A program made the position numbers and the translations under genes. This document shows, one piece after another, positions 1-5,565 of a stretch of 15,252 nt of DNA; the stretch's first letter is position 1; each line of letters begins with the position of its first letter. This DNA is from Chloroflexota bacterium. Its GTDB lineage: Bacteria > Chloroflexota > UBA5177 > JANWHV01. A model generated the notes under the pieces. It searched no databases. It was not told the origin of the DNA and saw only the letters and a program-made list of their open reading frames with translations. The stretch spans positions 1 to 15,252 of the forward strand of contig JANWHO010000052.1 of the NCBI GenBank assembly GCA_025450375.1. The letters run 5' to 3'.

Positions 1-1
1 G

Positions 2-1093
2 ACACCCTGGGCGCCCTTCCTCAACGATATCACCCTGTGGGGTGCGTCCATCCTGTCCAAGAAGGCCGTACTAAAAGAGGGTGCTAACTATGGGAAGCAC
101 CCACTCGGCAGCGGGCCGTTCTATGTCGCGCAGTGGCTGACCGGCCAGTATACGCTGCTCAAGCGCAACCCCTACTATTGGGAACACGACGCCAACGGGA
201 TTCAATACCCCTATCTCGACGCGGTCAAGCTGGTGTTCCTTCCCAATGACAATACCCGCATGCTTGAGCTTGAGTCGGGACAACTCGACGCGGCGGTGGA
301 TGTCCCCTATAACCTGATCGGCACGATCAACGGGCGGCCTGGATCGCACGCGGATACGACCCCGCAGTTCGGCGTCATGTCCATATCGCTGAACCAGAAG
401 TATGCCCCGTTCCGCGACATCAAGATTCGCCAAGCGATGAATTACGCACTCAATCGGGCGGCCCTGGTCAAGGCGGTCTTCTTCGGACACGCCCAGCCCG
501 CGCTCTCGCCGATTGACCCGGGCATCGACTTCTGGACCGGGAAATATGGCTATCCCTACGACCTGGCGAAAGCCAAATCACTCATGGCGGCGTCAAGCTA
601 TCCCCAGGGCTTCAAGACGACCCTCTTGACCATCTCGGGCGACACGGTAGGGGGTGATATTGCCGTCATCTTGCAACAAGAGCTCAAGCAAATCGGCGTT
701 CAGATAACGATTCAGCCGCTTGACCCCAGCACGCAGTATGCCACGCAGCAAAAAGAGCAGTACCAGATGGCCTATGGCTATGGGACGAGTGATAACCTGG
801 ATCCCAATGAGAATCTGAGCTACAGCATCGACCCAGCCAACGGCGGGGCTGACGCCGCATACACGCATTGGCGTGATCCCCAAATCATCAGTCTCTTCCA
901 CCAGACGCAAACCGCCATCGATACCGCCGCGCGAGCAAAGCTGTATGACCAGGTGCAGAAGTTGGTGATGGAGCGCGGGCCGTTTTTGTGGCTGATCAAT
1001 CCCACTAACCGCTACGGCTACCATGACAACGTGCATGGCTTCTTCATCCAGAACACCGCGCACTGGCCGCTCTGGGTCGTGTGGAAGTCATAG
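2..1093 (+). CDS. ABC transporter substrate-binding protein, family 5 (peptide/DppA-OppA type), 5'-truncated by window edge
   Basis: The frame is open from base 2 and gives 363 residues ending in WPLWVVWKS; the N-terminus and any lipoprotein signal lie outside the window. Family-5 binding proteins are usually 500-600 residues, so about the last two thirds is present. They are extracytoplasmic receptors that deliver oligopeptides or similar solutes to an ABC permease. Family signatures visible are PLGSGPFYVAQW (visible residues about 35-46, the usual GTGPY region), the FRDIKIRQAMNYALNR block (about 136-151, usual pattern D.rvRqAi.yAidR) and the C-terminal lobe with YDQVQKLVMERGPFLWL. No permease or ATPase gene follows, so it either ends an operon or stands alone. 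A hairpin follows directly after the stop. The solute cannot be told from sequence. Confidence 0.93.
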   Translation, partial: TPWAPFLNDITLWGASILSKKAVLKEGANYGKHPLGSGPFYVAQWLTGQYTLLKRNPYYWEHDANGIQYPYLDAVKLVFLPNDNTRMLELESGQLDAAVDVPYNLIGTINGRPGSHADTTPQFGVMSISLNQKYAPFRDIKIRQAMNYALNRAALVKAVFFGHAQPALSPIDPGIDFWTGKYGYPYDLAKAKSLMAASSYPQGFKTTLLTISGDTVGGDIAVILQQELKQIGVQITIQPLDPSTQYATQQKEQYQMAYGYGTSDNLDPNENLSYSIDPANGGADAAYTHWRDPQIISLFHQTQTAIDTAARAKLYDQVQKLVMERGPFLWLINPTNRYGYHDNVHGFFIQNTAHWPLWVVWKS

Positions 1094-1096
1094 ATA

Positions 1097-1120
1097 GAGG
1101 GCCGACGGCTCTCCTCTCCT
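1097..1120 (+). terminator. Possible terminator of the substrate-binding protein gene
   Basis: Four bases after the TAG stop there is a 7-bp stem (1097-1103 with 1107-1113, one G-U pair) closed by the triloop GAC. A pyrimidine-rich run, CTCTCCT, follows. There is no pure T-tract, so efficiency is uncertain. Confidence 0.4.
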
Positions 1121-1153
1121 GCCTGAGCAAACACGAACGTCGGACGGACATGA

Positions 1154-1183
1154 CGAGTGTGGTCACCCAGGTGACCACACTCG
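1154..1183. repeat. Perfect 14-bp inverted repeat with 2-bp spacer
   Basis: CGAGTGTGGTCACC at 1154-1167 is exactly repeated in inverse at 1170-1183, with only CA between. It lies 27 bp before the TTG start of the small gene at 1211. There is no T-tract on either side. It could be a DNA operator for a dimeric regulator or a bidirectional terminator-like hairpin; the sequence does not decide between them. Confidence 0.75.
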
Positions 1184-1210
1184 TAGAGGGGGCGTGCCGG
1201 AGGCAGCGAC

Positions 1211-1603
1211 TTGACGACGAGAACGACGAAGGAGCAGGTCTACGCTCGTCTGAGCAAGGCGGGCCATATTCTCTGTGGCCGGAGGGACGCGGACGATCGC
1301 TACCGCTGCGATGGCCTTGTGGCGACCACCGTCCCAGTGCCTGGGCCTGTCGGCGCCCCCGTGCGTCGCCTGGCGCCCCCTGAGGGGTGGCGGCTTGATG
1401 AGCGCAAGGGCGTCTGGCACCAGACGACACGGTTGGAGGACTGTCGCGCCCATGGTCGGCCACGGCGCCCCCTTCCTTCGGAGTCGCTGGGCTACCCATT
1501 CCTTCCGGCGCTGGTGCGCTGTCCGAAATGCCGCATCGTGCAGTGGCTGGATCCCACGCACCTGCGGGTAGGCACTAGTGCTCCGTTCCTCAACACGAGT
1601 TAA
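1211..1603 (+). CDS. Small zinc-ribbon-like hypothetical protein with altered C-terminus
   Basis: 130 residues from a TTG start preceded by GGAGGC (1199-1204) at 6-bp spacing. Two cysteine sites are visible: GHILCG...YRC (residues about 19-33) and VRCPKC (about 102-107), the latter followed by LDP and LRV. Pairs of C-x2-C type suggest a small metal-binding ribbon, but only one CxxC pair is complete. The central RRLAPPEGWRLDERKGVW block looks like a real conserved protein of unknown function, and I cannot assign a role. The last residues (TSAPFLNTS) and the TAA stop are encoded inside the inverted-repeat element beginning near 1571, so the original C-terminus was probably replaced by that insertion. 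Partly overlapping frames on both strands are open here, which lowers certainty. Confidence 0.6.
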   Translation: MTTRTTKEQVYARLSKAGHILCGRRDADDRYRCDGLVATTVPVPGPVGAPVRRLAPPEGWRLDERKGVWHQTTRLEDCRAHGRPRRPLPSESLGYPFLPALVRCPKCRIVQWLDPTHLRVGTSAPFLNTS

Positions 1604-1702
1604 CAACGAATCCGCCCACTGCTGAGGGAATAAGAACGCTCCCACAGCATGCCCCGTCTCGGTCTCATAGCAGTCTCCATTGAGGAACGGAGCACTAGTG
1701 CC
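1571..1702. mobile_element. MITE-like element with perfect 23-bp terminal inverted repeats, flanked by CTAG
   Basis: Bases 1571-1593 and 1680-1702 are perfect inverted repeats of 23 bp around 86 bp of unique sequence without a convincing gene. Both ends contain CTAG (1575-1578 and 1695-1698). If CTAG is the target duplication, the element is 116 bp (1579-1694) with inverted ends TGCTCCGTTCCTCAA. CTAG target sites are known for parts of the IS5 family (IS5/IS427 groups); assignment to that family is inference. The outermost GGCA and TGCC also pair, so the exact boundary is ambiguous. It is too short for a transposase and would need one in trans. Confidence 0.6.
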
Positions 1703-1735
1703 GGACGCAACCTCTCACAAGGGATGCCGCTGCGT

Positions 1736-2188
1736 TCAGGTACTTCCAGGTGGTGCGTCGGTGGGCGTGGTAGGGTGGACAATCCCGAGTTCTTGCAGCA
1801 CGCCCTGTCTATCCCACGTGGTCCAGCTCTCAACGATCTGGCCCTCCGCCAGGCGGCTCAGCGTCGTCCCCGTGAACCTCTCGCGCCTACTGGCTCCGGC
1901 CGAGACGACCTGCGACGCGGTCGGGGTGTGGTGCGCGGCCCAGTGCACTTCGACCAGCTCCCCCTCCGCCACGAGGCGCTCTATTGCGATCCGCAGGGTG
2001 GGGAAGCCGGTGCGGAAGAGGACGACGCTGATCTTGATCGCCTCGGGCCCACGGACCAAGTCGGGGATCAGGCCGCTGTGGTTGACGTAGGTCGGCGCGA
2101 AGAGGAGGTCGGCCACCTCGAGCTGCCCTCGGGTCCAGACCTCCTCGATCGCACGGCGTACCACGGCCGCGTTGCGCTCCTCTGCCAC
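1736..2188 (-). CDS. SnoaL-like / ester cyclase family protein
   Basis: 150 residues from a GTG start at 2188. I chose this start because AAGGAGGGG lies just upstream at good spacing; the longer frame to 2239 has no such site. The fold family is the NTF2-like SnoaL polyketide-cyclase/ester-cyclase group: small cytoplasmic alpha+beta barrels acting on small organic molecules. Visible features are the N-terminal helix AVVRRAIEEVWTRGQLEVADLLFAPTYVNHS, the LRIAIERLVAEGELVEVHW strand pair and the C-terminal EGQIVESWTTWDRQGVLQELGIV block typical of the family. The substrate is unknown. It is transcribed away from the response regulator gene, and its leader begins at a copy of the repeated operator/promoter at 2332-2373, giving a leader of about 137 nt. 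Confidence 0.87.
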   Translation of the reverse strand: MAEERNAAVVRRAIEEVWTRGQLEVADLLFAPTYVNHSGLIPDLVRGPEAIKISVVLFRTGFPTLRIAIERLVAEGELVEVHWAAHHTPTASQVVSAGASRRERFTGTTLSRLAEGQIVESWTTWDRQGVLQELGIVHPTTPTDAPPGST

Positions 2189-2331
2189 TGCCCCTCCTTC
2201 CCGCGTCAGCCACGCTCCTGGCCCGCGCCCGCCGGGCACGTCGTACCGCGCCAGGGGGCGATACCCTGGGCGGCCGCGATGCTACGCGAAACCCGGAGCT
2301 GCGCTGTCGCGTGCCCCAGTCTCCTATGGCC

Positions 2332-2373
2332 AGCCTATCAGCCACGTCGCCCCGGATCATGAAGTTCCGTCAT
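2332..2373 (-). promoter_or_regulatory. Composite operator/promoter, copy 1 (leftward, toward the SnoaL-like gene)
   Basis: Read on the minus strand: near-perfect dyad ATGACG-GAA-CTTCAT (2373-2359), weak -35 ATGATC (2360-2355), 17-bp spacer, extended -10 TGA-TAGGCT (-10 at 2337-2332). Start of transcription would be near 2325. The core GGATGAnGnAACTTCATGA, the 16-nt gap and TGnTAG match the two plus-strand copies downstream although the flanking sequence differs. A dyad centred near -41 beside a poor -35 is the usual layout of an activator-dependent promoter. Confidence 0.6.
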
Positions 2374-2410
2374 CCGGCCGGGACGCTGGGAAGGCGATCC
2401 GGTGGGATGG

Positions 2411-2439
2411 TTGCCGGCCCGCGGAGGCCCCGCTATGAT
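2411..2439 (+). promoter_or_regulatory. Probable promoter of the response regulator gene
   Basis: TTGCCG (2411-2416), a 17-bp spacer and TATGAT (2434-2439) form a good sigma-70-type promoter 33 bp before the ATG at 2472. It points away from copy 1 of the composite site, whose dyad lies about 40 bp upstream of the -35, so both directions could share a regulator. Confidence 0.6.
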
Positions 2440-2471
2440 CATGGCGATGGATAGGGACAGGGGGTACGGCG

Positions 2472-3242
2472 ATGCCGGAGGGGACCAAGAATGAGGGTGG
2501 CCGGATGCGCAGCCCCGGGCGGGTGCTGCTGGTGCTCGACCGGCCGGTACTCGCCGAGGTCGTCAAGTTGGCCCTCAACCACGCGGCCTTCGTGACCAGC
2601 ACCGCACGGGATGTCGCGGCGGCTGCGGAGGTACATGCCCATATTCGCCCCCACCTCGCCGTCGTCGACATGGACATGGCCCAAGGCGCGGTCCTCGATC
2701 TGCTGGGATACACGGCGCCGAGTGCCGAGCGGACCCCGGTGGTGGCGCTGACCCGGCGGGGTGACCTGAAGACCAAGCTGGCGGCCTTCGAGCGGGGCGT
2801 GGATGACATCCTGACGATCCCCTTCTCCCCCGAGGAGCTCGTTGCCCGCGTCCTGGCGGTGATGCGGCGCAGCTACCGCACGGCCATCCCCTTCACGCCG
2901 ACGATCCAGCTGGGTGAGCTGGAAATCGACATGCTCAACCGCCACGTGCGGGTGGGGGCCAGAGAACTGCACCTCACCGCGGCGGAGCAGAGCCTGCTCT
3001 ACCTGCTGGCGGCCAACGCCGGGCAGCTGCTGAGCCGGGAGGAGATCCTGGACGCGCTCTGGGGTGAGGACTACCTGGCGGACAGCAACGTGGTCGATCG
3101 GCACATCCGCAATCTGCGGATCAAGCTGCAGAACGGATGGCGGCGACCGCGGTACATCGCCACCGTGCGCGGGGCTGGCTATCGCTTCCTGCCCACGGCT
3201 ACCGGTGCGGGAGGTCCCGGCCCGGATGAAGAAACTTCATGA
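2472..3242 (+). CDS. OmpR-family response regulator with degenerate receiver domain (orphan)
   Basis: 256 residues: receiver domain about 17-130 and C-terminal winged helix about 143-240 (HLTAAEQSLLYLLAANAG, SREEILDALW, VVDRHIRNLRIKL, VRGAGYRF), the classic OmpR/PhoB DNA-binding block. The phospho-acceptor position is kept (D66 in AVVDMDMA) and so is T94. However, the first Asp of the acidic pair is Leu (L22-D23), the switch aromatic is Ile (I113) and the conserved Lys is Ile (I116 in LTIPF, normally TKPF). Phosphorylation control is therefore probably altered or lost. No histidine kinase is nearby. ATG 2505 (M12) is an alternative start. The last six codons and stop (PDEETS*) are part of the operator for the next gene, so the coding end and the control site are the same bases. 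Confidence 0.92.
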   Translation: MPEGTKNEGGRMRSPGRVLLVLDRPVLAEVVKLALNHAAFVTSTARDVAAAAEVHAHIRPHLAVVDMDMAQGAVLDLLGYTAPSAERTPVVALTRRGDLKTKLAAFERGVDDILTIPFSPEELVARVLAVMRRSYRTAIPFTPTIQLGELEIDMLNRHVRVGARELHLTAAEQSLLYLLAANAGQLLSREEILDALWGEDYLADSNVVDRHIRNLRIKLQNGWRRPRYIATVRGAGYRFLPTATGAGGPGPDEETS

Positions 3243-3311
3243 CCGCGCCGGCCCGCCCTGCTAGAGTGCTACTGAGCGTCGAGGCGACGACGCTCGGTAG
3301 GGCGAGAGCGA
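3206..3311 (+). repeat. 106-bp direct repeat, copy A (operator/promoter/5' leader)
   Basis: It matches 4498-4603 at a constant offset of 1292 bp with 10 mismatches by hand count, mostly transitions. It contains the dyad, the extended -10 promoter and the first part of the RNA leader, and also the last codons of the response regulator. Confidence 0.85.
3226..3267 (+). promoter_or_regulatory. Composite operator/promoter, copy 2 (toward DUF981 gene)
   Basis: Perfect dyad ATGAAG-AAA-CTTCAT (3226-3240), weak -35 ATGACC (3239-3244), 17-bp spacer, extended -10 TGC-TAGAGT (-10 at 3262-3267). Predicted start is near 3274, where the RNA would begin with an 8-bp stem-loop (3274-3281 with 3288-3295). 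The gene begins at 3566, leaving a leader of about 290 nt. Confidence 0.62.
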
Positions 3312-3565
3312 AATCGGGCTCGGGGTGGAGGTTGAGCCCGTGCCGTTTATGTGTGCTGGTCCCGCTGGTACCGGGGTATCGCCGAAGCAGGTGCATCCCG
3401 ACACATCTTGTGGCAGTACGGCTTTCCAAGACCACATCTTGTGGTAGATCGTCGCTCTGATACGTGCCTTTCCGCCATCTCTGTGCCGGCACCTCTAGAC
3501 TTCACGGTCTCGATGGGACACATGCTTCTGGCATAGTGCTGTGACTTCAGAAGTGGGGGCAATAC
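3312..3565 (+). other. Long 5' leader of the DUF981 gene with paired palindromes
   Basis: No convincing gene lies here. A 7-bp stem (3315-3321 with 3334-3340, loop of 12) follows the repeat. CACATCTTGTGG then occurs twice, at 3402-3413 and 3433-3444, with 31 bp from start to start (about three helical turns). The second copy is extended to the palindrome CCACA-TCT-TGTGG. They could be operator half-sites for a second regulator or part of leader RNA structure. Just before the start codon, ACTTC-A-GAAGT (3543-3553) is another short dyad. Confidence 0.4.
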
Positions 3566-4291
3566 ATGCTAAGCGTGACTCAGATCGTACTGGCTGCGGG
3601 ACTTACCGTGCCGTGGACCAAGGTTCCCATGTACAACACCATCATGGGCCTTGCCGCGGGGGCAGGCTTGCTACTCGTTGTCTGGTTCGGAGCCGATGTC
3701 CTGCGTCGTCGCCCGATCGAGTTCGATGGGTGGGCCCTGGCGTTTGGTATAGTCGGTCTCATTCAGTTCGTCACCGGGCTCCACATGGCGCTCACGTGGC
3801 CGATCGCCTTTATCGCGCCCTGGGACAATATCTACTTCGGCGAGACCTGCCTGGCCTTCGGTACGCTCCTTTCGGCCGCCGCCTTCTATCTCTGGCGCCG
3901 CGGTGCTGAACTGGCTGGGCTCGAGATGGATGTGCTGCTCGCCCGTTTCCAGCAGGTGCTTCGACCCAACGCGCTCTTCGTCTTCGCGCTCGGCCTCGCC
4001 CTCTTCTGGATCGGTATCTTCCCACTGGAGTACCCGGTCTACGAGGCGCCACCCCAGGAGCCGATCTCCGGCCACTTCTCAGGATACCCCCGGCTCGAGT
4101 CGACGCTCTTCGCCCTGCTCTACTTCGCGATCGCCCTCGGCTGTCTACTCTTTCCATTGGCGATCCGTACCCTCAACCGCAGGCTGTTTACAATCATCGG
4201 CCTTGCCTGGGGCATCCCAGGCGCGGGCCTCGTGCTCTTCGTCGCCATGAACTTCTTCACGCACGGCGGCCTGACATACAACACCCGGTAG
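3566..4291 (+). CDS. DUF981-family integral membrane protein
   Basis: 241 residues. About six membrane segments can be seen: roughly 24-44, 56-78, 90-110, 137-157, 181-203 and 207-230. The segments GLHMALTWP and NIYFGE and the early MYNTIMG are what I recall as signatures of DUF981, a family of unknown function found in bacteria and archaea. Charged stretches (residues about 111-134) lie between membrane segments. ATG 3566 has only a weak GTGGGGG site 6-7 bp upstream; M22 is a possible alternative but would remove the N-terminal region. The gene is alone between a composite promoter (copy 2) and a probable terminator at 4408, so it is likely a single-gene transcript under the same regulator as its neighbours. 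The role is unknown. Confidence 0.8.
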   Translation: MLSVTQIVLAAGLTVPWTKVPMYNTIMGLAAGAGLLLVVWFGADVLRRRPIEFDGWALAFGIVGLIQFVTGLHMALTWPIAFIAPWDNIYFGETCLAFGTLLSAAAFYLWRRGAELAGLEMDVLLARFQQVLRPNALFVFALGLALFWIGIFPLEYPVYEAPPQEPISGHFSGYPRLESTLFALLYFAIALGCLLFPLAIRTLNRRLFTIIGLAWGIPGAGLVLFVAMNFFTHGGLTYNTR

Positions 4292-4407
4292 GGTGACCTC
4301 GGCGACGTTCCTAAAGCCAAGCCAGGGTGGAACACGCGGATGCGGTGCCGTCGGCTTGATGCACATGTTCCTGTAGAGTTCACCTCAACCTGGTTTGGCG
4401 ACGAAAG

Positions 4408-4449
4408 AGGTCCGCAGCGCCAAGTCTGGAAGGCGGCGCGGTCCTTTTT
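4408..4449 (+). terminator. Probable intrinsic terminator after the DUF981 gene
   Basis: Bases 4408-4421 pair with 4432-4445 as AGG/CCT, CCGC/GCGG and CGCC/GGCG blocks, with a T-T mismatch and a 2x2 internal loop. TTTTT (4445-4449) follows. It lies 117 bp after the stop codon and just before the second promoter repeat, so it separates the two units. Confidence 0.5.
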
Positions 4450-4497
4450 GGCGGTCTATATGGCGGCTGGCTGCAGCGAGCGCAACACCGTGCCTCC

Positions 4498-4603
4498 TGC
4501 GGAAGATTCCGACCCGGATGAAGAAACTTCATGACCGCACCGGCGCGCCCTGCTAGAGTGCTACTGAGCGTCAAAGCGAAGACGCACGGTAGGGCGAGAG
4601 CGA
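4498..4603 (+). repeat. 106-bp direct repeat, copy B (operator/promoter/5' leader)
   Basis: Second copy of 3206-3311. Here the PDEETS* coding end is not attached to a response regulator, so this copy works only as a control region. The 5-bp core of the leader stem (4568-4572 with 4581-4585) is kept, while the outer and inner pairs seen in copy A are lost. Confidence 0.85.
4518..4559 (+). promoter_or_regulatory. Composite operator/promoter, copy 3 (toward the AhpD-like unit)
   Basis: The dyad ATGAAG-AAA-CTTCAT (4518-4532), weak -35 ATGACC (4531-4536) and extended -10 TGC-TAGAGT (-10 at 4554-4559) are identical in layout to copy 2. Predicted start is near 4566. Downstream come the ester cyclase remnant and the AhpD-like, ABM, YceI and DUF5996 genes, all on this strand and with no obvious terminator between them. 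Confidence 0.6.
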
Positions 4604-4651
4604 GTCGGCCAGGGCGAGTGGACCTGTTCGGTGGCGCGGCTAACGGCCCCC

Positions 4652-4804
4652 ATGAAGGGCCCTGACGGCACAACGAGTCCGCCGACCAACAAGCAGATAG
4701 AAGTCGAGTTTTGCACGGTCGCCCATCGCCAACATGGCAAGATTGTGGAGGAGAAGCTCTTCTACGACCTGGTCGGGCTGCTGAGGCAGGTCGGTTTGGG
4801 CTGA
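4652..4804 (+). pseudogene. C-terminal remnant of a SnoaL-like ester cyclase
   Basis: The frame from ATG 4652 gives 50 residues containing KGPDGTTSPPTNKQIEVEF, then CTVAHRQHGKIVEEKLFYD, then LVGLLRQVGLG before TGA. This closely resembles the C-terminal third of ester cyclases of the SnoaL family, which normally have about 130-150 residues. The GKIVEE...D..GLL.Q.G pattern is also seen, in a divergent form, in the complete gene at 1736-2188. The frame stays open upstream, but the residues there do not look like the family, and no ribosome binding site precedes the ATG. The N-terminal part therefore seems to have been lost, with the break close to the promoter repeat (ends 4603). A short translated peptide cannot be excluded. 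Confidence 0.65.
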
Positions 4805-4925
4805 AGGCAGTTGCCGGATCTCGCCATCGGCACGCGGATCCCGTGCCAGGCTGCGGGCAACCGAGAAGCAATCGTGGACCCCACCGGCGGAGGACGCTCG
4901 AGCAACGGGCAACGGAGGTGGAGAC

Positions 4926-5456
4926 ATGCGGATTCGTCTGATCGAGAAGGACCAGGGCGGCGCGCTGGTCCGGCGGATCTACGACGCACTCGAACAACAG
5001 TCGGGCAGCGTTTCCAACTTTACCAAGATGCTGGCGCACAAGCCGGAGGTCTTGCGCGCGTTCAACCAGTTGTCGAGCGCGGTCTGGGCGGAGGAGGCGC
5101 TCTCCCCGAATCTCAAAGAGCTGGCCTACCTCCGGACATCGATCCTCAATGGCTGTGCGTATTGAACCCGCAGCCATACCGCTTCGGGTAAGCGGCGGGG
5201 CGTGACGGAGGAGCAGATCTTGGCCTTGAAAGAGCCGGGTGGCCGCCGGCATGAGGAGGTGTTCAGCGCCGAGGAACGGGCCGTATTGCGCTTTACCGAT
5301 CTGCTACGCAGTTATCCGGGGAACATCGACCCGGGCGACCTTGATGCGCTGGGAGAGCACTTCAACGAGGAGCAAATCGTCGAGTTGGTGCTGGTGATCG
5401 CCACCGCTAACTGGACCAATCGCGTGAACGACGGGCTCCAGACGCCGCTGAGCTAG
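4926..5456 (+). CDS. AhpD / carboxymuconolactone decarboxylase-like protein, probable selenoprotein (in-frame TGA = Sec80)
   Basis: 176 residues if the TGA at 5163-5165 is read as selenocysteine; GGAGGT (4914-4919) precedes the ATG. The AhpD core is intact: E65, C77, U80 and H84 in LKELAYLRTSILNGCAY-U-TRSHTASGKR, with the E-x11-C-x2-C-x3-H spacing of alkylhydroperoxidase AhpD. In that family the second Cys is the peroxidatic residue, exactly the position of the TGA. After it the same frame continues with a normal family C-terminus (LTDLL-like FTDLLRSYPG, then NEEQIVELVLVIATANWTNRVND). A stem-loop suited to a bacterial SECIS follows the TGA. CxxU forms of AhpD-like proteins have been described among bacterial selenoproteins. 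The expected role is thiol- or selenol-based reduction of peroxides in the cytoplasm. The alternative is a fresh nonsense mutation TGC/TGT to TGA, which would leave a 79-residue fragment and an unlinked GTG-start frame at 5202. Confidence 0.75.
5163..5203 (+). promoter_or_regulatory. Candidate bacterial SECIS element downstream of UGA
   Basis: UGA at 5163-5165 is followed by a perfect 6-bp stem, CCGCUU (5179-5184) with AAGCGG (5190-5195), closed by the loop CGGGU (5185-5189). The loop begins 19 nt after the UGA and has G as its second base; known bSECIS models place the apical loop about 16-37 nt after UGA with a G in the first two loop positions. A short lower stem, CCCG (5167-5170) with CGGG (5196-5199), can close the structure over a 5' bulge. 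Confidence 0.6.
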
Positions 5457-5565
5457 CGTGAACGCAGGCACTGTACCAGAAGACTATCAGGACGGGCTCG
5501 CGCATCAATCTTCCCTCTCCTGCGTATCCAGCGCGGAGGACCGATGAACGACAAGGAGGCGAACC

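Noticed and set aside
2359..2373. GGAACTT in the composite site as an ECF -35 element
   Set aside because: The plus copies read GAAACTT, and no common ECF -10 such as CGTC or TCAAA lies at the right distance in the three copies. The conserved TGnTAG at fixed spacing fits a dyad plus extended -10 better.
3351..3536. 61-residue frame in the DUF981 leader
   Set aside because: It has no ribosome binding site or recognisable domain and overlaps the twin palindromes.
4340..4534. 64-residue plus-strand frame ending DPDEETS
   Set aside because: Its tail matches the response regulator end only because the promoter repeat is copied here. The rest has no family-like content and it crosses the likely terminator at 4408-4449.
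4380..5252. 290-residue minus-strand frame
   Set aside because: It runs antisense to the ester cyclase remnant and the AhpD-like gene, is rich in Arg, Pro and Ser, and has no motif. It is a shadow of GC-rich coding DNA.
4926..5456. Frameshifted or doubly broken AhpD-like gene
   Set aside because: Both halves are in the same frame (276 bp between the two starts, a multiple of three), and only one codon, at a known Sec position, is affected. Decay would be expected to leave more damage.
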